A stretch of 64,000 bases of DNA from Bin5 sp965221145 (GTDB lineage Bacteria; Chloroflexota; Anaerolineae; Caldilineales; Caldilineaceae): positions 4,340,001-4,404,000 of the forward strand of contig OZ244877.1 of the NCBI GenBank assembly GCA_965221145.1. The letters run 5' to 3'. The notes under the pieces were generated by a model. That model made no database searches and was not told the origin of the DNA. It was given only the letters and a program-made list of their open reading frames with translations. Position numbers and translations under genes: made by a program. This document shows positions 52,253 to 61,887 of this stretch, piece by piece; position 1 is the first letter of the stretch, and each line of letters begins with the position of its first letter.

Positions 52253-53026
52253 ATGGAAAACAATCCTTACCCCAACACGGCCATCGAGACCGAAGACGTG
52301 TGGCGCGTCTATAAGACGGGCAGCCTGGAGGTGTCCGCGCTGAAGGGTGTCAACCTGCAGATCGCGCAGGGCACGTTTGCGGCGCTGAAGGGACGCTCCG
52401 GCAGCGGCAAGACGACGCTGCTCAACTGCATCGGCGGTCTGGACTCGCCGACGCAAGGGAAGATCCGTATCTTCGGTGAAGAGATTCATGAGTGGAACGA
52501 ACGCCGGTTGACCAGATGGCGCCGTGAACAGGTCGGCTTTATCTTCCAGTCTTTCGGCCTGCTGCCCAGCCTGTCCGCCTTTGAAAATGTCGAGTTAATC
52601 CTGCGCATGTCCGGCGTAAAGAGCAAAGAGCGCCAGGAAAAGACGCTAAACTGCCTGGAACTGGTGGGGCTGACCCGCTGGATGGAACACCGCCCCTTTG
52701 AAATGTCCGGTGGGCAACAGCAGCGCGTGGCCATTGCGCGGGCGCTGGCCAACGACCCGAAGCTGATCCTGGCGGATGAGCCGACCGGCGAGTTGGACAG
52801 CACGACGGCGCGGGAGATTCTGAGCCTCTTCCAGCAGATCGTGCGCGAACAGAATGTCACCTTCCTGATCGTGACCCATGATAGTCTCGTGGACGACTAT
52901 GTGGATTATATTCTGTACCTGAAAGATGGACAGATCGACATAGAGGGGGCGCAGAACGGACACGGTCCGGTCACCGCAGCCACTCCGGAGCCTGTCGGCG
53001 CCGAGCCGGTGGCCGGTGATCAGTAA
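52253..53026 (+). CDS. ABC exporter ATPase (LolD/MacB class)
   Basis: The protein has 257 residues. KGRSGSGKTTLLNCIGGLDS is Walker A, MSGGQQQRVAIARALA the signature, and LILADEPTGELDS Walker B, followed by the H-loop IVTHDSLVDDYVD. It lacks the extra C-terminal segment of the preceding ATPase. The two may form a heterodimer serving the single long FtsX-type permease, or one may serve an unlinked permease. Confidence 0.92.
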   Translation: MENNPYPNTAIETEDVWRVYKTGSLEVSALKGVNLQIAQGTFAALKGRSGSGKTTLLNCIGGLDSPTQGKIRIFGEEIHEWNERRLTRWRREQVGFIFQSFGLLPSLSAFENVELILRMSGVKSKERQEKTLNCLELVGLTRWMEHRPFEMSGGQQQRVAIARALANDPKLILADEPTGELDSTTAREILSLFQQIVREQNVTFLIVTHDSLVDDYVDYILYLKDGQIDIEGAQNGHGPVTAATPEPVGAEPVAGDQ

Positions 53027-53084
53027 TCGGTGGTCAGCAGGCCACAAGCCACTGAGGTTAGCCACCCCACTTTGAGAAGACCCG

Positions 53085-54104
53085 ATGAAAACCGTCATAC
53101 TGGAGAAACCCGGCTCGCTGCATCTGACGGAGACCGCGCCGCCGAAGGAACCTGAGCCGGGCGAAGCGTTGGTGCGCGTGCAGCGGGTCGGCATATGTGG
53201 AACCGACATGCACGCCTTCCGCGGGCGGCAGCCCTATTTCAGCTATCCCCGCATCCTCGGCCATGAGTTGGGCGTCGAGATCATCTCTCTCAACCCGCAA
53301 ACCGACAGCGGCCTGCGCGTGGGCAACCGTTGCGCGGTCGAGCCGTACCTGAACTGCGGCGCGTGCAGCGCGTGCCGCCGCGGGCGCATCAACTGCTGCT
53401 CCCATCTACAGGTGCTGGGCGTGCATACGGACGGCGGAATGCGCGAGTTGATCACCGTCCCGATCGACAAGCTACACCGCTCCGAGACATTGCCGTCGGA
53501 ACATCTGGCCCTGGTCGAGACGCTGTGCATCGGCGCGCACGCCGTCAACCGGGCCGACCTCGTAGCGGAACAGTCGGCGCTTGTGATCGGGGCCGGCCCG
53601 ATCGGATTGACGGCGGTGGCCTTTGCCCGCCTGGCCGGCGCCGATGTAGCCGTGATGGAGATCGACGAGAACCGGATGCGCTTTGTGCAGGAAAATCTGG
53701 GGGTGGAGCATCTCATCGACGGCCGCGGGGACGCGCAGGCGCAGTTGCGGGCCGTGTTCGGCGGCGAGCTACCCCTGACCGTTTTCGACGCCACCGGCAA
53801 TGCGCGCTCGATGATGAACGCATTGGGTCTGATCGAACAGGGCGGGAGCGTTGTCTTCATCAGCCTGGTGCAGGATGAGATCAGCTTCCCCGACCCGGAA
53901 TTTCACCGCCGCGAGACCACGTTGATCAGCAGCCGCAACGCCACCAGCGCCGACTTCGCCCGCGTCGTCCAGACCCTGGAGACCGGGGCCATCGAACTGG
54001 CGCCCTGGCTTACGCACAGCGCGCCGCCGGACGCGTTGATCAGCGAATTCCCCGGCTGGCTGCGACCGGAGAGCCAGGTCGTCAAGGCGATGTTGCATTT
54101 CTGA
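53085..54104 (+). CDS. zinc-dependent alcohol/sorbitol dehydrogenase family protein
   Basis: The protein has 339 residues. RVGICGTDMHAF holds the catalytic zinc cysteine and ILGHELGVEI its histidine-glutamate. CGACSACRRGRINCC is the structural zinc site. VIGAGPIGLTAVAFARLAGA is the NAD(P)-binding Rossmann motif. It is related to threonine and galactitol dehydrogenases. Together with the downstream Gfo/Idh gene on the same strand, it probably acts in oxidation of a sugar or polyol. The ATG has only weak purine-rich support (GAGAAG). Confidence 0.9.
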   Translation: MKTVILEKPGSLHLTETAPPKEPEPGEALVRVQRVGICGTDMHAFRGRQPYFSYPRILGHELGVEIISLNPQTDSGLRVGNRCAVEPYLNCGACSACRRGRINCCSHLQVLGVHTDGGMRELITVPIDKLHRSETLPSEHLALVETLCIGAHAVNRADLVAEQSALVIGAGPIGLTAVAFARLAGADVAVMEIDENRMRFVQENLGVEHLIDGRGDAQAQLRAVFGGELPLTVFDATGNARSMMNALGLIEQGGSVVFISLVQDEISFPDPEFHRRETTLISSRNATSADFARVVQTLETGAIELAPWLTHSAPPDALISEFPGWLRPESQVVKAMLHF

Positions 54105-54201
54105 TTGTGATTTATGTCTGAACGATAACTCCCCCCGATTTCCACCTTCGGCTCAGCGTTCGCACGATGCCCAACAACTGGGGTGTGCTCACGCTTCGGC
54201 A

Positions 54202-54235
54202 CAAAGGAACGAGCAAAGGAACGAGCAAAGGAACC
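54202..54235 (+). repeat. 12-bp tandem repeat at the Gfo/Idh ribosome-binding region
   Basis: CAAAGGAACGAG is repeated nearly three times; each unit carries AAAGGA, so the last unit provides the Shine-Dalgarno for GTG 54240. Confidence 0.85.
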
Positions 54236-54239
54236 GAAC

Positions 54240-55358
54240 GTGTCGAACTCGCCCTCCGCAGAAGAATCAAAGCTGCGCCACGCCGTCGTTGGCATCGGCG
54301 CCGGTATTTTCCGTTCCCATTCATTGGGGCTTGGCCTGGAAGAGGTAGAGGTCGTCGGCGGCTCGGATGTGGTGCCGGAGCCGGGCCAGGACCGGGCCGA
54401 GGAGTGGGGCTGCCCCTTCTACCCCGACCACCGGCAAATGCTGGCCGAAACCAAGCCGGATGTGACGGTGATCATTACGCCGCATCCCTTCCACGCGCCG
54501 ATCGCCATCGACGCGCTCAACGCCGGCAGCCATGTGCTGGTGGAGAAACCGATCGCCATCCAGGTCAAGGATGCGGACGCGATGATCGCGGCGGCGCGGG
54601 CCAACAAGCGCGTGCTGGCCGTCAACTACCAGTACCGCCAGTTGCCGCACGTGAGAGCGATGAAGAGACTGATCGACGGCGGGCAGCTGGGCCGCATCCA
54701 ACGGGTGACGGGTGTCTTTCCCTGGATGCGCACCGCGGCCTATTACCGGCGCGGCGGCTGGCGCGGCACGTGGAAGGGCGAGGGCGGCGGTGTGCTGATG
54801 AACCAGGCCCCGCACGATTTGGACCTAGTCTGCCATCTGGTCGGCCTGCCGCAGCGGGTCTACGCGGCGACCTGCACGCGCCTGCACGCGATCCAGACCG
54901 AGGATACCGCCACCGCGCTGCTGGAATGGCCGGAGGACGCGCTGGGCACCATCTATTTCAGTACGACCGAAAGCGGCCCGCGCACGTTTGAGGTGTCGGG
55001 CACGGGTGGGAAGATCGTGCTGCACGCGGACCGCATCGAATTCGAGCGCTACGAGACGGACTTGCGGCAGTTGATCACCGACAGCGCAGACGCCTTTGTG
55101 CGCACGGAGCCGGTCGCGGCCGACGCCGGCATCGAGGAGGAGCCGGAGCAGCACGGACATGTAGCCGTCTACAAGGATTTCCACCGCGCCATTCGCGAGG
55201 GCGGCGAGCCGCGCTGCAACGGTGAAGAGGGGCGTAAGTCGCTGGAGTTGGCCAATGCGATGATCTACAGCGGCGCGACCGGTGAAGCGGTGAGCCTGCC
55301 GCTGGACCGGGAGGCGTACAGCGAGTTGCTGAAGAGGCTTCAGGCGGAGGATGGGTAA
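54240..55358 (+). CDS. Gfo/Idh/MocA family oxidoreductase
   Basis: I start at GTG 54240, since AAAGGA lies seven bases upstream. HAVVGIGAGIFRSHSLGLG is the nucleotide-binding motif, and VLVEKPIAI carries the family's EKP lysine. NYQYRQLPHVRAMKRLIDGG and GVLMNQAPHDLDLVCHLVG are substrate-domain motifs with the active-site histidine. The product has 372 residues, normal for the family, and acts as an NAD(P)-linked sugar or inositol dehydrogenase. It follows a Zn-dehydrogenase gene, suggesting a shared catabolic pathway. Confidence 0.92.
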   Translation: MSNSPSAEESKLRHAVVGIGAGIFRSHSLGLGLEEVEVVGGSDVVPEPGQDRAEEWGCPFYPDHRQMLAETKPDVTVIITPHPFHAPIAIDALNAGSHVLVEKPIAIQVKDADAMIAAARANKRVLAVNYQYRQLPHVRAMKRLIDGGQLGRIQRVTGVFPWMRTAAYYRRGGWRGTWKGEGGGVLMNQAPHDLDLVCHLVGLPQRVYAATCTRLHAIQTEDTATALLEWPEDALGTIYFSTTESGPRTFEVSGTGGKIVLHADRIEFERYETDLRQLITDSADAFVRTEPVAADAGIEEEPEQHGHVAVYKDFHRAIREGGEPRCNGEEGRKSLELANAMIYSGATGEAVSLPLDREAYSELLKRLQAEDG

Positions 55359-55434
55359 AGGGTGAGAAGAGAGTGAAGAGGAAAGAGGAGGGAGAAAGTC
55401 TCACTTCTCTCGTGGAAGTTCAGATTTCTTGCAC

Positions 55435-55833
55435 TCACATTGGTTGTAATGCCGGCAATAGTTCTTCGACAGCTTTGCCGGTTATCTGCATATAAAGAGC
55501 ATTGTGGCACAGACCTGCCTCATCGCTCCATGCGATATCTCCGCAGTCCAGATAGACGGATTCAAAACATTCACGATCCTGCCAGATTTTGAACGCGTCG
55601 TACCCTGCAAGATGAGAAAGATCCACTTCCCCGGAAACACCATCGGAATACTCTAACCAGATTCGATAGCCTTCGCGTGCCTCAACTTTAACTGGGCGCG
55701 GAAGAGATACAGTCTTTTTTCTATTGAAGATAGCCGCAACCCTTTCAGCAAGTCGTTCCCAAATTGACAATATCGATCCCTGCATTCTTCCCGGAACCAT
55801 ATCTATTGCCGGTATCCTCCCCCTGGTTGACAT
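55435..55833 (-). CDS. DUF2442 domain protein
   Basis: The protein has 132 residues; ATG 55833 has AGGGAGA upstream. The C-terminal 80 residues, with VEAREGYRIWLEYSDGVSGE, VDLSHLAG and AWSDEAGLCHNALY, match DUF2442, a small fold often next to DUF4160 or toxin-like genes. No such partner adjoins it. The N-terminal 45 residues are basic and not conserved. Lower GC than its neighbours hints at acquisition. Function unknown. Confidence 0.8.
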   Translation of the reverse strand: MSTRGRIPAIDMVPGRMQGSILSIWERLAERVAAIFNRKKTVSLPRPVKVEAREGYRIWLEYSDGVSGEVDLSHLAGYDAFKIWQDRECFESVYLDCGDIAWSDEAGLCHNALYMQITGKAVEELLPALQPM

Positions 55834-56030
55834 CTTTTCATCTCCCTGTAGTTTGGATTTGGGATAGGGTCTTACCCTTCCGCGAGGTATTTTAATACTA
55901 CATCCAAAAATAACGAGTTGTCAACAAGAAGAGAAAACCGTCGAATCTGGCTGTTTAACAGCGTGTCAGACATATGGTATATTGCCAGCAGTAACGGTCG
56001 CTGTGTAATGCCCGCGTTGGAGGTGGCGAG

Positions 56031-56321
56031 ATGTACCAAGAGCCGCACATGCCTTACAAAAAGGCTCACCGTCAGACGATGACGAGCTATGTTCCGCCGA
56101 TGCGCAGACGCGACCATGCCGACAAGCAGACCTCGCTCGGATGGTGGGGACTGCTGCTTGAGTTTGCCGGATATACGTTAATGGATTATCTGGCAAGCGC
56201 TGTGGCGGGGGTTGCCGCTTTGGTTGTGTCATTCTGCCTTGTCGGTTTTGGGGCAGTGTTTGATCTCTTCAGCTATGGAGTGAGCGCCCTGACCAGAAAG
56301 GTGCGCAAGACACAGACGTAG
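56031..56321 (+). CDS. small membrane protein
   Basis: The 96-residue product has GGAGG eight bases before ATG 56031. After a polar, basic N-terminus come two closely spaced hydrophobic segments (WWGLLLEFAGYTLMDYLA and AVAGVAALVVSFCLVGFG) and a basic end (SALTRKVRKTQT). No family recognised; it is probably an inner-membrane protein. Confidence 0.6.
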   Translation: MYQEPHMPYKKAHRQTMTSYVPPMRRRDHADKQTSLGWWGLLLEFAGYTLMDYLASAVAGVAALVVSFCLVGFGAVFDLFSYGVSALTRKVRKTQT

Positions 56322-56462
56322 CGGCGCGCCTTACGAGCAGGACGCATTCGACATCTTTCGGCGAATATGCCACAGCAGTATGGAAACGCCCCGGTCAAAT
56401 ACGATGCTGGGGCTTCTTGTTCAGTCGCCGCACTGACCAGGACAACCCAGGAGGGACGAACC

Positions 56463-57704
56463 ATGCAGGTCAACCGCCAACAGTTTCTGGAGCAGGGGTA
56501 CCTCGTTTTGCGGGAGGTGATCCCGCCGGACCGGTTGCGCCAATTGCGCGCCGATTTTGAAGTCCTGGTCGAAAGACAGAAGCGGATCTGGGCGCAGGAA
56601 CGCGGCCCGGACGACCCGCCCGGCGGCGATTGGGAGACGCGCCCGCAGCCGCGCCTGGTCTCCTATAACAGGTTGATCGACGAAGCGACGACCAGCACGG
56701 TCGAAGTCTGGCTGCAGGAGAACACGTTGGGGGTGAGCCGGCAGCTGTTGAGCGTCCCGGAGGCGGCGTCGGTGGCGGGCATGATGCTGATGTGCAGCCC
56801 GGTGCGCGATCATGGCCCGGCCCGGTGGCATCGCGATGTCCATCCGATCGACATGGCGCCGCTGTCCGGTCTGCAGAAGGATCTGGTGGAGAACGGCCCC
56901 AAATATGTGCAGTGGAACATCCCTCTCTATGACGACGATGTGCTGTGGGTCGTGCCGGGCAGCCATAAGCGCCTCAACACCGAGACCGAGGACCGGGAGT
57001 TGCTGGATGACCCGCGCCGCGCCCTGACCAGCGGCATCCCTGTGGAGTTGAACGCCGGTGACGCGGTTGTCTATGTCAACTACATGCTGCATTGGGGGAG
57101 CGCCTACAGTCCCAAGATACGCCGCACCATCCATGGGGGGCATTCTATCTTCCCCTACTACCCGGACATCTCCTTCACCGAGTTCCTTGCGCCTGACGCG
57201 TGCATAGCATTCACGACGTGGGATAAGCACAGCGCGGAGCTACAGGACTGGACCGAGGCCGGGTTGCGGGCGGTGCTGAACGGTGATGCCGGCGCTTACG
57301 AGACCGCGCTGGGGGCGTTGCAGCCGGGCGTCGGTGAAGAGGGCAAGATGGTTCTGTCGATCTACCTGTGCAAGGCGGCTCTCCATATCCAGGTTGTCAA
57401 GCATCGCAACTCGGCAGCGGGCAATGGCGCATCTCCCAACCCGCTGGCAGGCATCAGCGAGGATTATCGCAGCCGCGCGCTCACACCCCACCCGATCTCG
57501 ATCAACTGGGGTCCCCAGTTCGCGGCGCGCTTCACGGTGGACGAGGCCGCCGCGCTCCACAGGCGCTTTGCGACGCTGGACAACAAGCTCCAGGCGGAGC
57601 AGGAGCATTTCGCGCCCGGTTTCCAAACCAGCCCGATGCGCTACTTTTTCAACGAGATGCCGCCCGATTTCACGCTGGCGGACTTTATCGCCAGCTGGAG
57701 TTGA
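56463..57704 (+). CDS. phytanoyl-CoA dioxygenase (PhyH) family oxygenase
   Basis: I start at ATG 56463 (GGAGG upstream); 413 residues. FLEQGYLVLREVIPPDRLRQ is the typical PhyH opening. ARWHRDVHPID gives the iron-binding H-x-D, and YMLHWGSAYSPKIRRTIHGG supplies the distal histidine and the 2-oxoglutarate-binding arginine. It probably hydroxylates a small metabolite with Fe(II) and 2-oxoglutarate. It is convergent with the SDR gene and may belong functionally with the sugar-uptake operon. Confidence 0.88.
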   Translation: MQVNRQQFLEQGYLVLREVIPPDRLRQLRADFEVLVERQKRIWAQERGPDDPPGGDWETRPQPRLVSYNRLIDEATTSTVEVWLQENTLGVSRQLLSVPEAASVAGMMLMCSPVRDHGPARWHRDVHPIDMAPLSGLQKDLVENGPKYVQWNIPLYDDDVLWVVPGSHKRLNTETEDRELLDDPRRALTSGIPVELNAGDAVVYVNYMLHWGSAYSPKIRRTIHGGHSIFPYYPDISFTEFLAPDACIAFTTWDKHSAELQDWTEAGLRAVLNGDAGAYETALGALQPGVGEEGKMVLSIYLCKAALHIQVVKHRNSAAGNGASPNPLAGISEDYRSRALTPHPISINWGPQFAARFTVDEAAALHRRFATLDNKLQAEQEHFAPGFQTSPMRYFFNEMPPDFTLADFIASWS

Positions 57705-57707
57705 ATC

Positions 57708-58562
57708 TTACAGTTCGCTCTGGAGCCATTCGGAACCTTGCGCTTCCAATCGGGCGCGCAGATCCCTTTCCAGCCGCCCGATCATGCCGCCGGGGCTGTA
57801 TGCCGCGTTGCCGGCGTCGGCGATCAGGTTGTGGCCGGTGATGGCGGCGGACTCATCTGAAGCCAGAAACAACATGACCTCGGCCACCTGTTCGGGCAGG
57901 GCGGGGCTGCCCATTGGGTAGGCGAATTTCTGCGTGCGGACCGCGGCCGGATTGTTGGCGAGCATCTCGTATTTCTTTTCGGTGAGCATTCTCGCGGGGG
58001 TGAGCGTGTTGGCGCGGATGCCGTCGGGGCCATAGGTGATCGCCAGATGCTGGCTGAAATTGATCATGGCGGCCTTGGCTGGGCCATAGGATGAGATGCT
58101 GGGGCCGCCGAAAAGCGCGGTGCCTGATGAGACGTTGACGATGCTGCCGCCGCCCTGCTTGATCATCAGCGGCACGACCTCCTTGCAGAAGAGTAGCGGC
58201 GCGGTCACGTGGCAGGTGAAGCCGTCGTCCCAGTCTTTGAGCGTAACATCCTCCAGCATCCCGCCCGGGTTGTCGATGATGGCATTGTTGACCATTACAT
58301 CGACTCGCCCATAGCGCTCGACGGTGAATTGGACCAGGGCTGTGATGTCCTCCTTTATCATGACATCACAGCGCTTGTGCGCGATTTCGCCGCTGAGGCC
58401 TCCTGCCTCCGCCAGCACCTTTTGCGCGTTCTCCGGCGTTCTGCCGCGGTCGCAGATGACGACGGAAGCGCCTTCGCGGGCGAACGCCAGCGCGCCGGCT
58501 TTGCCCAGCCCCAATGTCGCGCCGGTGATGATGGCGACTTTGCCTGCTAATCTCGTTCCCAT
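57708..58562 (-). CDS. short-chain dehydrogenase/reductase
   Basis: I start at ATG 58562 (AAGGAG upstream); 284 residues. KVAIITGATLGLGKAGALAF is the TGxxxGxG cofactor loop, VMVNNAIIDNPG the NNAG-like motif, NVSSGTALFGG holds the catalytic serine and SYGPAKAAMINF the Y-x3-K pair. It is an NAD(P)-dependent oxidoreductase, likely in the same transcription unit as the beta-propeller hydrolase-like gene 86 bases upstream. Confidence 0.9.
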   Translation of the reverse strand: MGTRLAGKVAIITGATLGLGKAGALAFAREGASVVICDRGRTPENAQKVLAEAGGLSGEIAHKRCDVMIKEDITALVQFTVERYGRVDVMVNNAIIDNPGGMLEDVTLKDWDDGFTCHVTAPLLFCKEVVPLMIKQGGGSIVNVSSGTALFGGPSISSYGPAKAAMINFSQHLAITYGPDGIRANTLTPARMLTEKKYEMLANNPAAVRTQKFAYPMGSPALPEQVAEVMLFLASDESAAITGHNLIADAGNAAYSPGGMIGRLERDLRARLEAQGSEWLQSEL

Positions 58563-58648
58563 GGGTTTCTCCTTATGTTTAGTAGCAGTGCTGCAAGATT
58601 CACCCGCTGAGAGTGCGGCGTGCATTTTGCAGGATGATGTGCAAGGGG

Positions 58649-60004
58649 TCAATCGCTGAAAGAGAAGGAATAGAGCGTCGCGTCGCGCAGTTCGAAGATG
58701 AGTTGAATCTCCCGGCCTGCCAGCGCCGCCAGATCGTGCCCGTCGCGCCATTGCAGCGGGAGGTCGGTCCCATCCGTTTGCATCGGAATCGAATCGGCCA
58801 ATCCCTTGTCATCGGCATCCGCCAGCGCCGCTCTGATCATACCGCCGTCCGCATCGGCGCTCAGGCAGAGTTGGCGCCCGCTGCAGCGCACAGGTTGCGT
58901 GACGAGCGTGGCGGTCTGTGTCCTGTTGACCGGCGTCAGCCCGGCAAACCCATCCGGTCGCAGAGTCGCCAGCCCAAGATACGCGGCGCGCCAGTCGGTA
59001 TGGGGGCCGTCGCTGCCGCCGTAGTAGAGCTGCAACTGTCCATCCTTGAGGAACGGATAGGCCGCCGCGTAGACACAGCCCCAGTCGAAGCTGCCCTCCT
59101 CCCCGCGTTCGATGAGGGGCATCCCCGGACAGACGCGCTCCCATTGCACTGTATCGCGGCTCCAGGCCAGTTCACAGTCGACCAGATCCGTCTCGGTATT
59201 GAACATCATCACCAGGCCGAGATAGAGTTGGGCGTAGGGGAACGCGATCAGGGCATAGGTCTGGCGTTCCGGCTCGTCCGGCAGGGCGCTCAGCACCTCG
59301 ACAGCCGGTGTCCAGGTGTTGAAATCCTCGCTTTCGGTACGACCGACGGTGCGCTGGCGTCCGTCCCACAGGCGGGTTATGCCTACATACCTGCCGTGCC
59401 GTTCATCCCAGAACAGATTGTTGTGGGTATCCCAGCGGGCGTCGATCTCAGGGCAGGGCTGTATAGGGGACCAGTGCAGTCCATCGGGCGAACGCGCGAC
59501 GCCGCCTTCCATGAACGCCTTGACCCGGCCGGCCGGGTCCGGATCGCGACGGTCCAGGGTCACGCCGACTCCATGAACATCGCGCATCACCAGATTATTA
59601 CGGGTGGAGCCATTGAACTCGATTAGCCCCAGATCGGGTTTTTGCCAGCGGATGCCATCGGTAGAGACGGCATAGCAGACGCCCATCTCGCGGTGCTTCC
59701 TGATGTGGCGTTCATCTCCGGCTTTGGCAAGCGCAGCGCGGTAGGCGCCGCGTTCCCGTTGTGCGGGCGGCGTATCGGTGGTCGCCACGTCGATAATAAA
59801 TGGGTTATACCAGCACTTGTAGAGGCCGTCCGTCAGGTCGAAGATCACATTGGCGTACAGGTTGTCGTAACGAACCTCCCAAGGCAGTTCTTCACCGAAC
59901 AGAGGATTTTCGCTCGCTTTGCGCGCCAGCCCCGGCGTCACTTTCAGATGATCGGCTTGCGCCCAGAGGGAGGTATCCAACAACAGGTATTTGTCTTGGC
60001 TCAT
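58649..60004 (-). CDS. glycoside hydrolase-like beta-propeller protein (GH32/43-type fold)
   Basis: ATG 60004 overlaps the permease stop (ATGA), so it is translationally coupled. The 451 residues show repeated blade motifs (YKCWYNPFII, MGVCYAVSTDGIRWQKPDLG, ARSPDGLHWSPI, NLFWDERHGRYVGITRLWDG and LQLYYGGSDGPHTDWRAAYL) typical of five-bladed propeller glycosidases. No signal peptide is present. With the sugar ABC importer it probably processes an imported oligosaccharide in the cytoplasm. The exact GH family and catalytic acids were not assigned. Confidence 0.75.
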   Translation of the reverse strand: MSQDKYLLLDTSLWAQADHLKVTPGLARKASENPLFGEELPWEVRYDNLYANVIFDLTDGLYKCWYNPFIIDVATTDTPPAQRERGAYRAALAKAGDERHIRKHREMGVCYAVSTDGIRWQKPDLGLIEFNGSTRNNLVMRDVHGVGVTLDRRDPDPAGRVKAFMEGGVARSPDGLHWSPIQPCPEIDARWDTHNNLFWDERHGRYVGITRLWDGRQRTVGRTESEDFNTWTPAVEVLSALPDEPERQTYALIAFPYAQLYLGLVMMFNTETDLVDCELAWSRDTVQWERVCPGMPLIERGEEGSFDWGCVYAAAYPFLKDGQLQLYYGGSDGPHTDWRAAYLGLATLRPDGFAGLTPVNRTQTATLVTQPVRCSGRQLCLSADADGGMIRAALADADDKGLADSIPMQTDGTDLPLQWRDGHDLAALAGREIQLIFELRDATLYSFSFSD

Positions 60005-60876
60005 GTACCGGTCCGTCCCGTCAAGGCGATGCCGCGCACCATATATTTCTGACCTACAAAAAAGACCGCAATCATCGGCAATGAAGTGAACACAGTGGCT
60101 GCCATCAGCAGTCCTGGCACAGGATCGCCCTGTGCGATCTGCCATCTCAAGAAGGCCAGGCCAATGGCGACAGTGTAGGTGCTGTCCTTACTCAGGTAGA
60201 TCACCTGTTTCACAAAGTCAGTCCACACGTTGATGAAGGAAAAGATGGCGATGGTGGCGAGCGCCGCTTTGGTCAAGGGCAGCAGGATGCGCCAGAAGAT
60301 GCCCAGTTCATTGCAGCCGTCGATCTTGGCGGCGTCGTCCAATTCAGGCGGCAGGGTCATGAAGAACTGGCGCATGAGAAAGACATAGATGGGGTTGGCG
60401 AAGAAGCTGGGCACGATCAGGGGCAGCCAAGTGCCGATCCAGCCGATGTCCCTATAGAGCAGGAAGCGCGGGATGATGACCACCCAGAAGGGCAGCATCA
60501 TCGTACTCAGCAGCACCATGAAGAGGAAATTGCGGCCCCAGAACTTGAGGCGGGAGAAGCCGTAGCCGACGAGGGAGGCGCTGATCAGTTCGCCGACGAC
60601 GGAGAGCGAGACGATGATGGTAGTGTTGATAAAGTAGCGGCCAAAGGGGACGCTGTTCCAGGCGCTGGGGTAGTTGCCCAGATACAAGGCGGAGGGGAAG
60701 AAGCGCACCGGAAACTGATTAAAGTCCTCAAAGGTTTTGAGCGAGCTCATGACGACCCAGAAGAGCGGGAAGATGAACCAGACAAAGCCGACCGCCAGCA
60801 GGGTGTAGGCGAGCAGGTCTCGCAGGCGGCGCTGGGTGGTTTTGCTTTTGCTCCAGGAAGCGGTCAGGGCGGACAC
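60001..60876 (-). CDS. sugar ABC transporter permease (MalG/UgpE-like)
   Basis: The protein has 291 residues with six hydrophobic segments (first: LLAVGFVWFIFPLFWVVMSS). The EAA loop, ELDDAAKIDGCNELGIFWRI, contacts the ATPase. It begins six bases after the stop of the partner permease gene and overlaps the downstream hydrolase-like gene. No ATPase gene is in the operon; a shared MsiK-type ATPase encoded elsewhere is usual for such importers. Confidence 0.93.
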   Translation of the reverse strand: MSALTASWSKSKTTQRRLRDLLAYTLLAVGFVWFIFPLFWVVMSSLKTFEDFNQFPVRFFPSALYLGNYPSAWNSVPFGRYFINTTIIVSLSVVGELISASLVGYGFSRLKFWGRNFLFMVLLSTMMLPFWVVIIPRFLLYRDIGWIGTWLPLIVPSFFANPIYVFLMRQFFMTLPPELDDAAKIDGCNELGIFWRILLPLTKAALATIAIFSFINVWTDFVKQVIYLSKDSTYTVAIGLAFLRWQIAQGDPVPGLLMAATVFTSLPMIAVFFVGQKYMVRGIALTGRTGT

Positions 60877-60882
60877 GGCGGT

Positions 60883-61806
60883 CTACTCCTCACCCTCGTA
60901 GTAGACCCAGAAGCGGGCTATGCGGAAGTTCACGATGGTCAAGGCGAGGATGATGAGGAAGATCATCCAGGCGAGGGCGGAGGCGTAGCCCATGCGGTAG
61001 AATTCAAAGGCCTGTCGATAGAGATAGAGACCGTAGAAGAGGGTGGCGGTGCCGGGGCCGCCATTGGTCATAATGAAGGCCTCGACAAATGACTGCATCA
61101 CGCCGATTGTCGTTACGATTACGTTGTAGAAGATGGCGGGCGAGATCTGGGGCAGGGTAACATGCCAGAACTTGGCCCATTCCCCGCCGCCGTCGAGTTC
61201 GACCGCCTCGTAGAGATGCTGGGGCACGCCTTGCAGCGCCGCCAGGATAATCAGCATGGCGGCGCCGGCGGTGGCAAGGGCTTTGAGCGCCAATGAAGGC
61301 AGCGCCCAAGCGGTATCGAAAAGCCAGTTCGGCCCCTCGATGCCAACCCAGCCCAACGCAGCGTTGATGGGGCCGTTCTTGGCCAGGATCGTCGTCCATA
61401 GCAAAGCCAGACCGACGCCGCCGATCACGCTGGGCATATAGAAGGAGGTGCGGAAGAAGGGGATGCCGCGCACTTTCTGGTTGAGCAGGATCGCGACCAG
61501 AATGCTGATGGCCGTACCCGCGGGAACGGTGAGCAGGACGTAGGTAAAGGTAACGCGCAGGGCGTCGAAGACCCTGGGGTCCCCGGAGAGCATGCGCTGG
61601 ATGTTTTCGAAGCCGATGAATTCCGGCTCGCCGATCAACTGATAGCGGGTAAAGCTGAGGACGAAGGAGGCGATAAAGGGGTAGACCATCAGGAAGCTGA
61701 AGCTCACCAGCCAGGGCGAGATAAAGGCCCAGCCGACCAGGTGTGGTCTCAGCCTGGCCCAGCGAATGTTGCCGGGGCGAAACGCAATCGTCTTGGGGGT
61801 GTGCAT
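60883..61806 (-). CDS. sugar ABC transporter permease (MalF/UgpA-like)
   Basis: The protein has 307 residues with six membrane segments (first: LVSFSFLMVYPFIASFVLSF) and an EAA loop (HLYEAVELDGGGEWAKFWHV). It forms the heterodimeric membrane pore with the downstream permease. The substrate-binding protein gene precedes it by 81 bases, a spacer filled with AGTGG-type repeats. Confidence 0.93.
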   Translation of the reverse strand: MHTPKTIAFRPGNIRWARLRPHLVGWAFISPWLVSFSFLMVYPFIASFVLSFTRYQLIGEPEFIGFENIQRMLSGDPRVFDALRVTFTYVLLTVPAGTAISILVAILLNQKVRGIPFFRTSFYMPSVIGGVGLALLWTTILAKNGPINAALGWVGIEGPNWLFDTAWALPSLALKALATAGAAMLIILAALQGVPQHLYEAVELDGGGEWAKFWHVTLPQISPAIFYNVIVTTIGVMQSFVEAFIMTNGGPGTATLFYGLYLYRQAFEFYRMGYASALAWMIFLIILALTIVNFRIARFWVYYEGEE

Positions 61807-61814
61807 CGGCTTTC

Positions 61815-61880
61815 ACAGTGGTGAGTGGTGAGTGGACAGTGGCGGGCGCGCCTCACGCCGCCACTATCCACTACTGTGCG
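61815..61880 (+). repeat. AGTGG heptamer-type repeat with GC hairpin
   Basis: acagtggtgagtggtgagtg continues with gacagtggcgggcgcgcctc and then cactatccactactgtg, in the spacer between the binding-protein and permease genes of the importer operon. CAGTGGCGG and CCGCCACT around the centre can pair. Confidence 0.65.
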
Positions 61881-61887
61881 GAAACTA

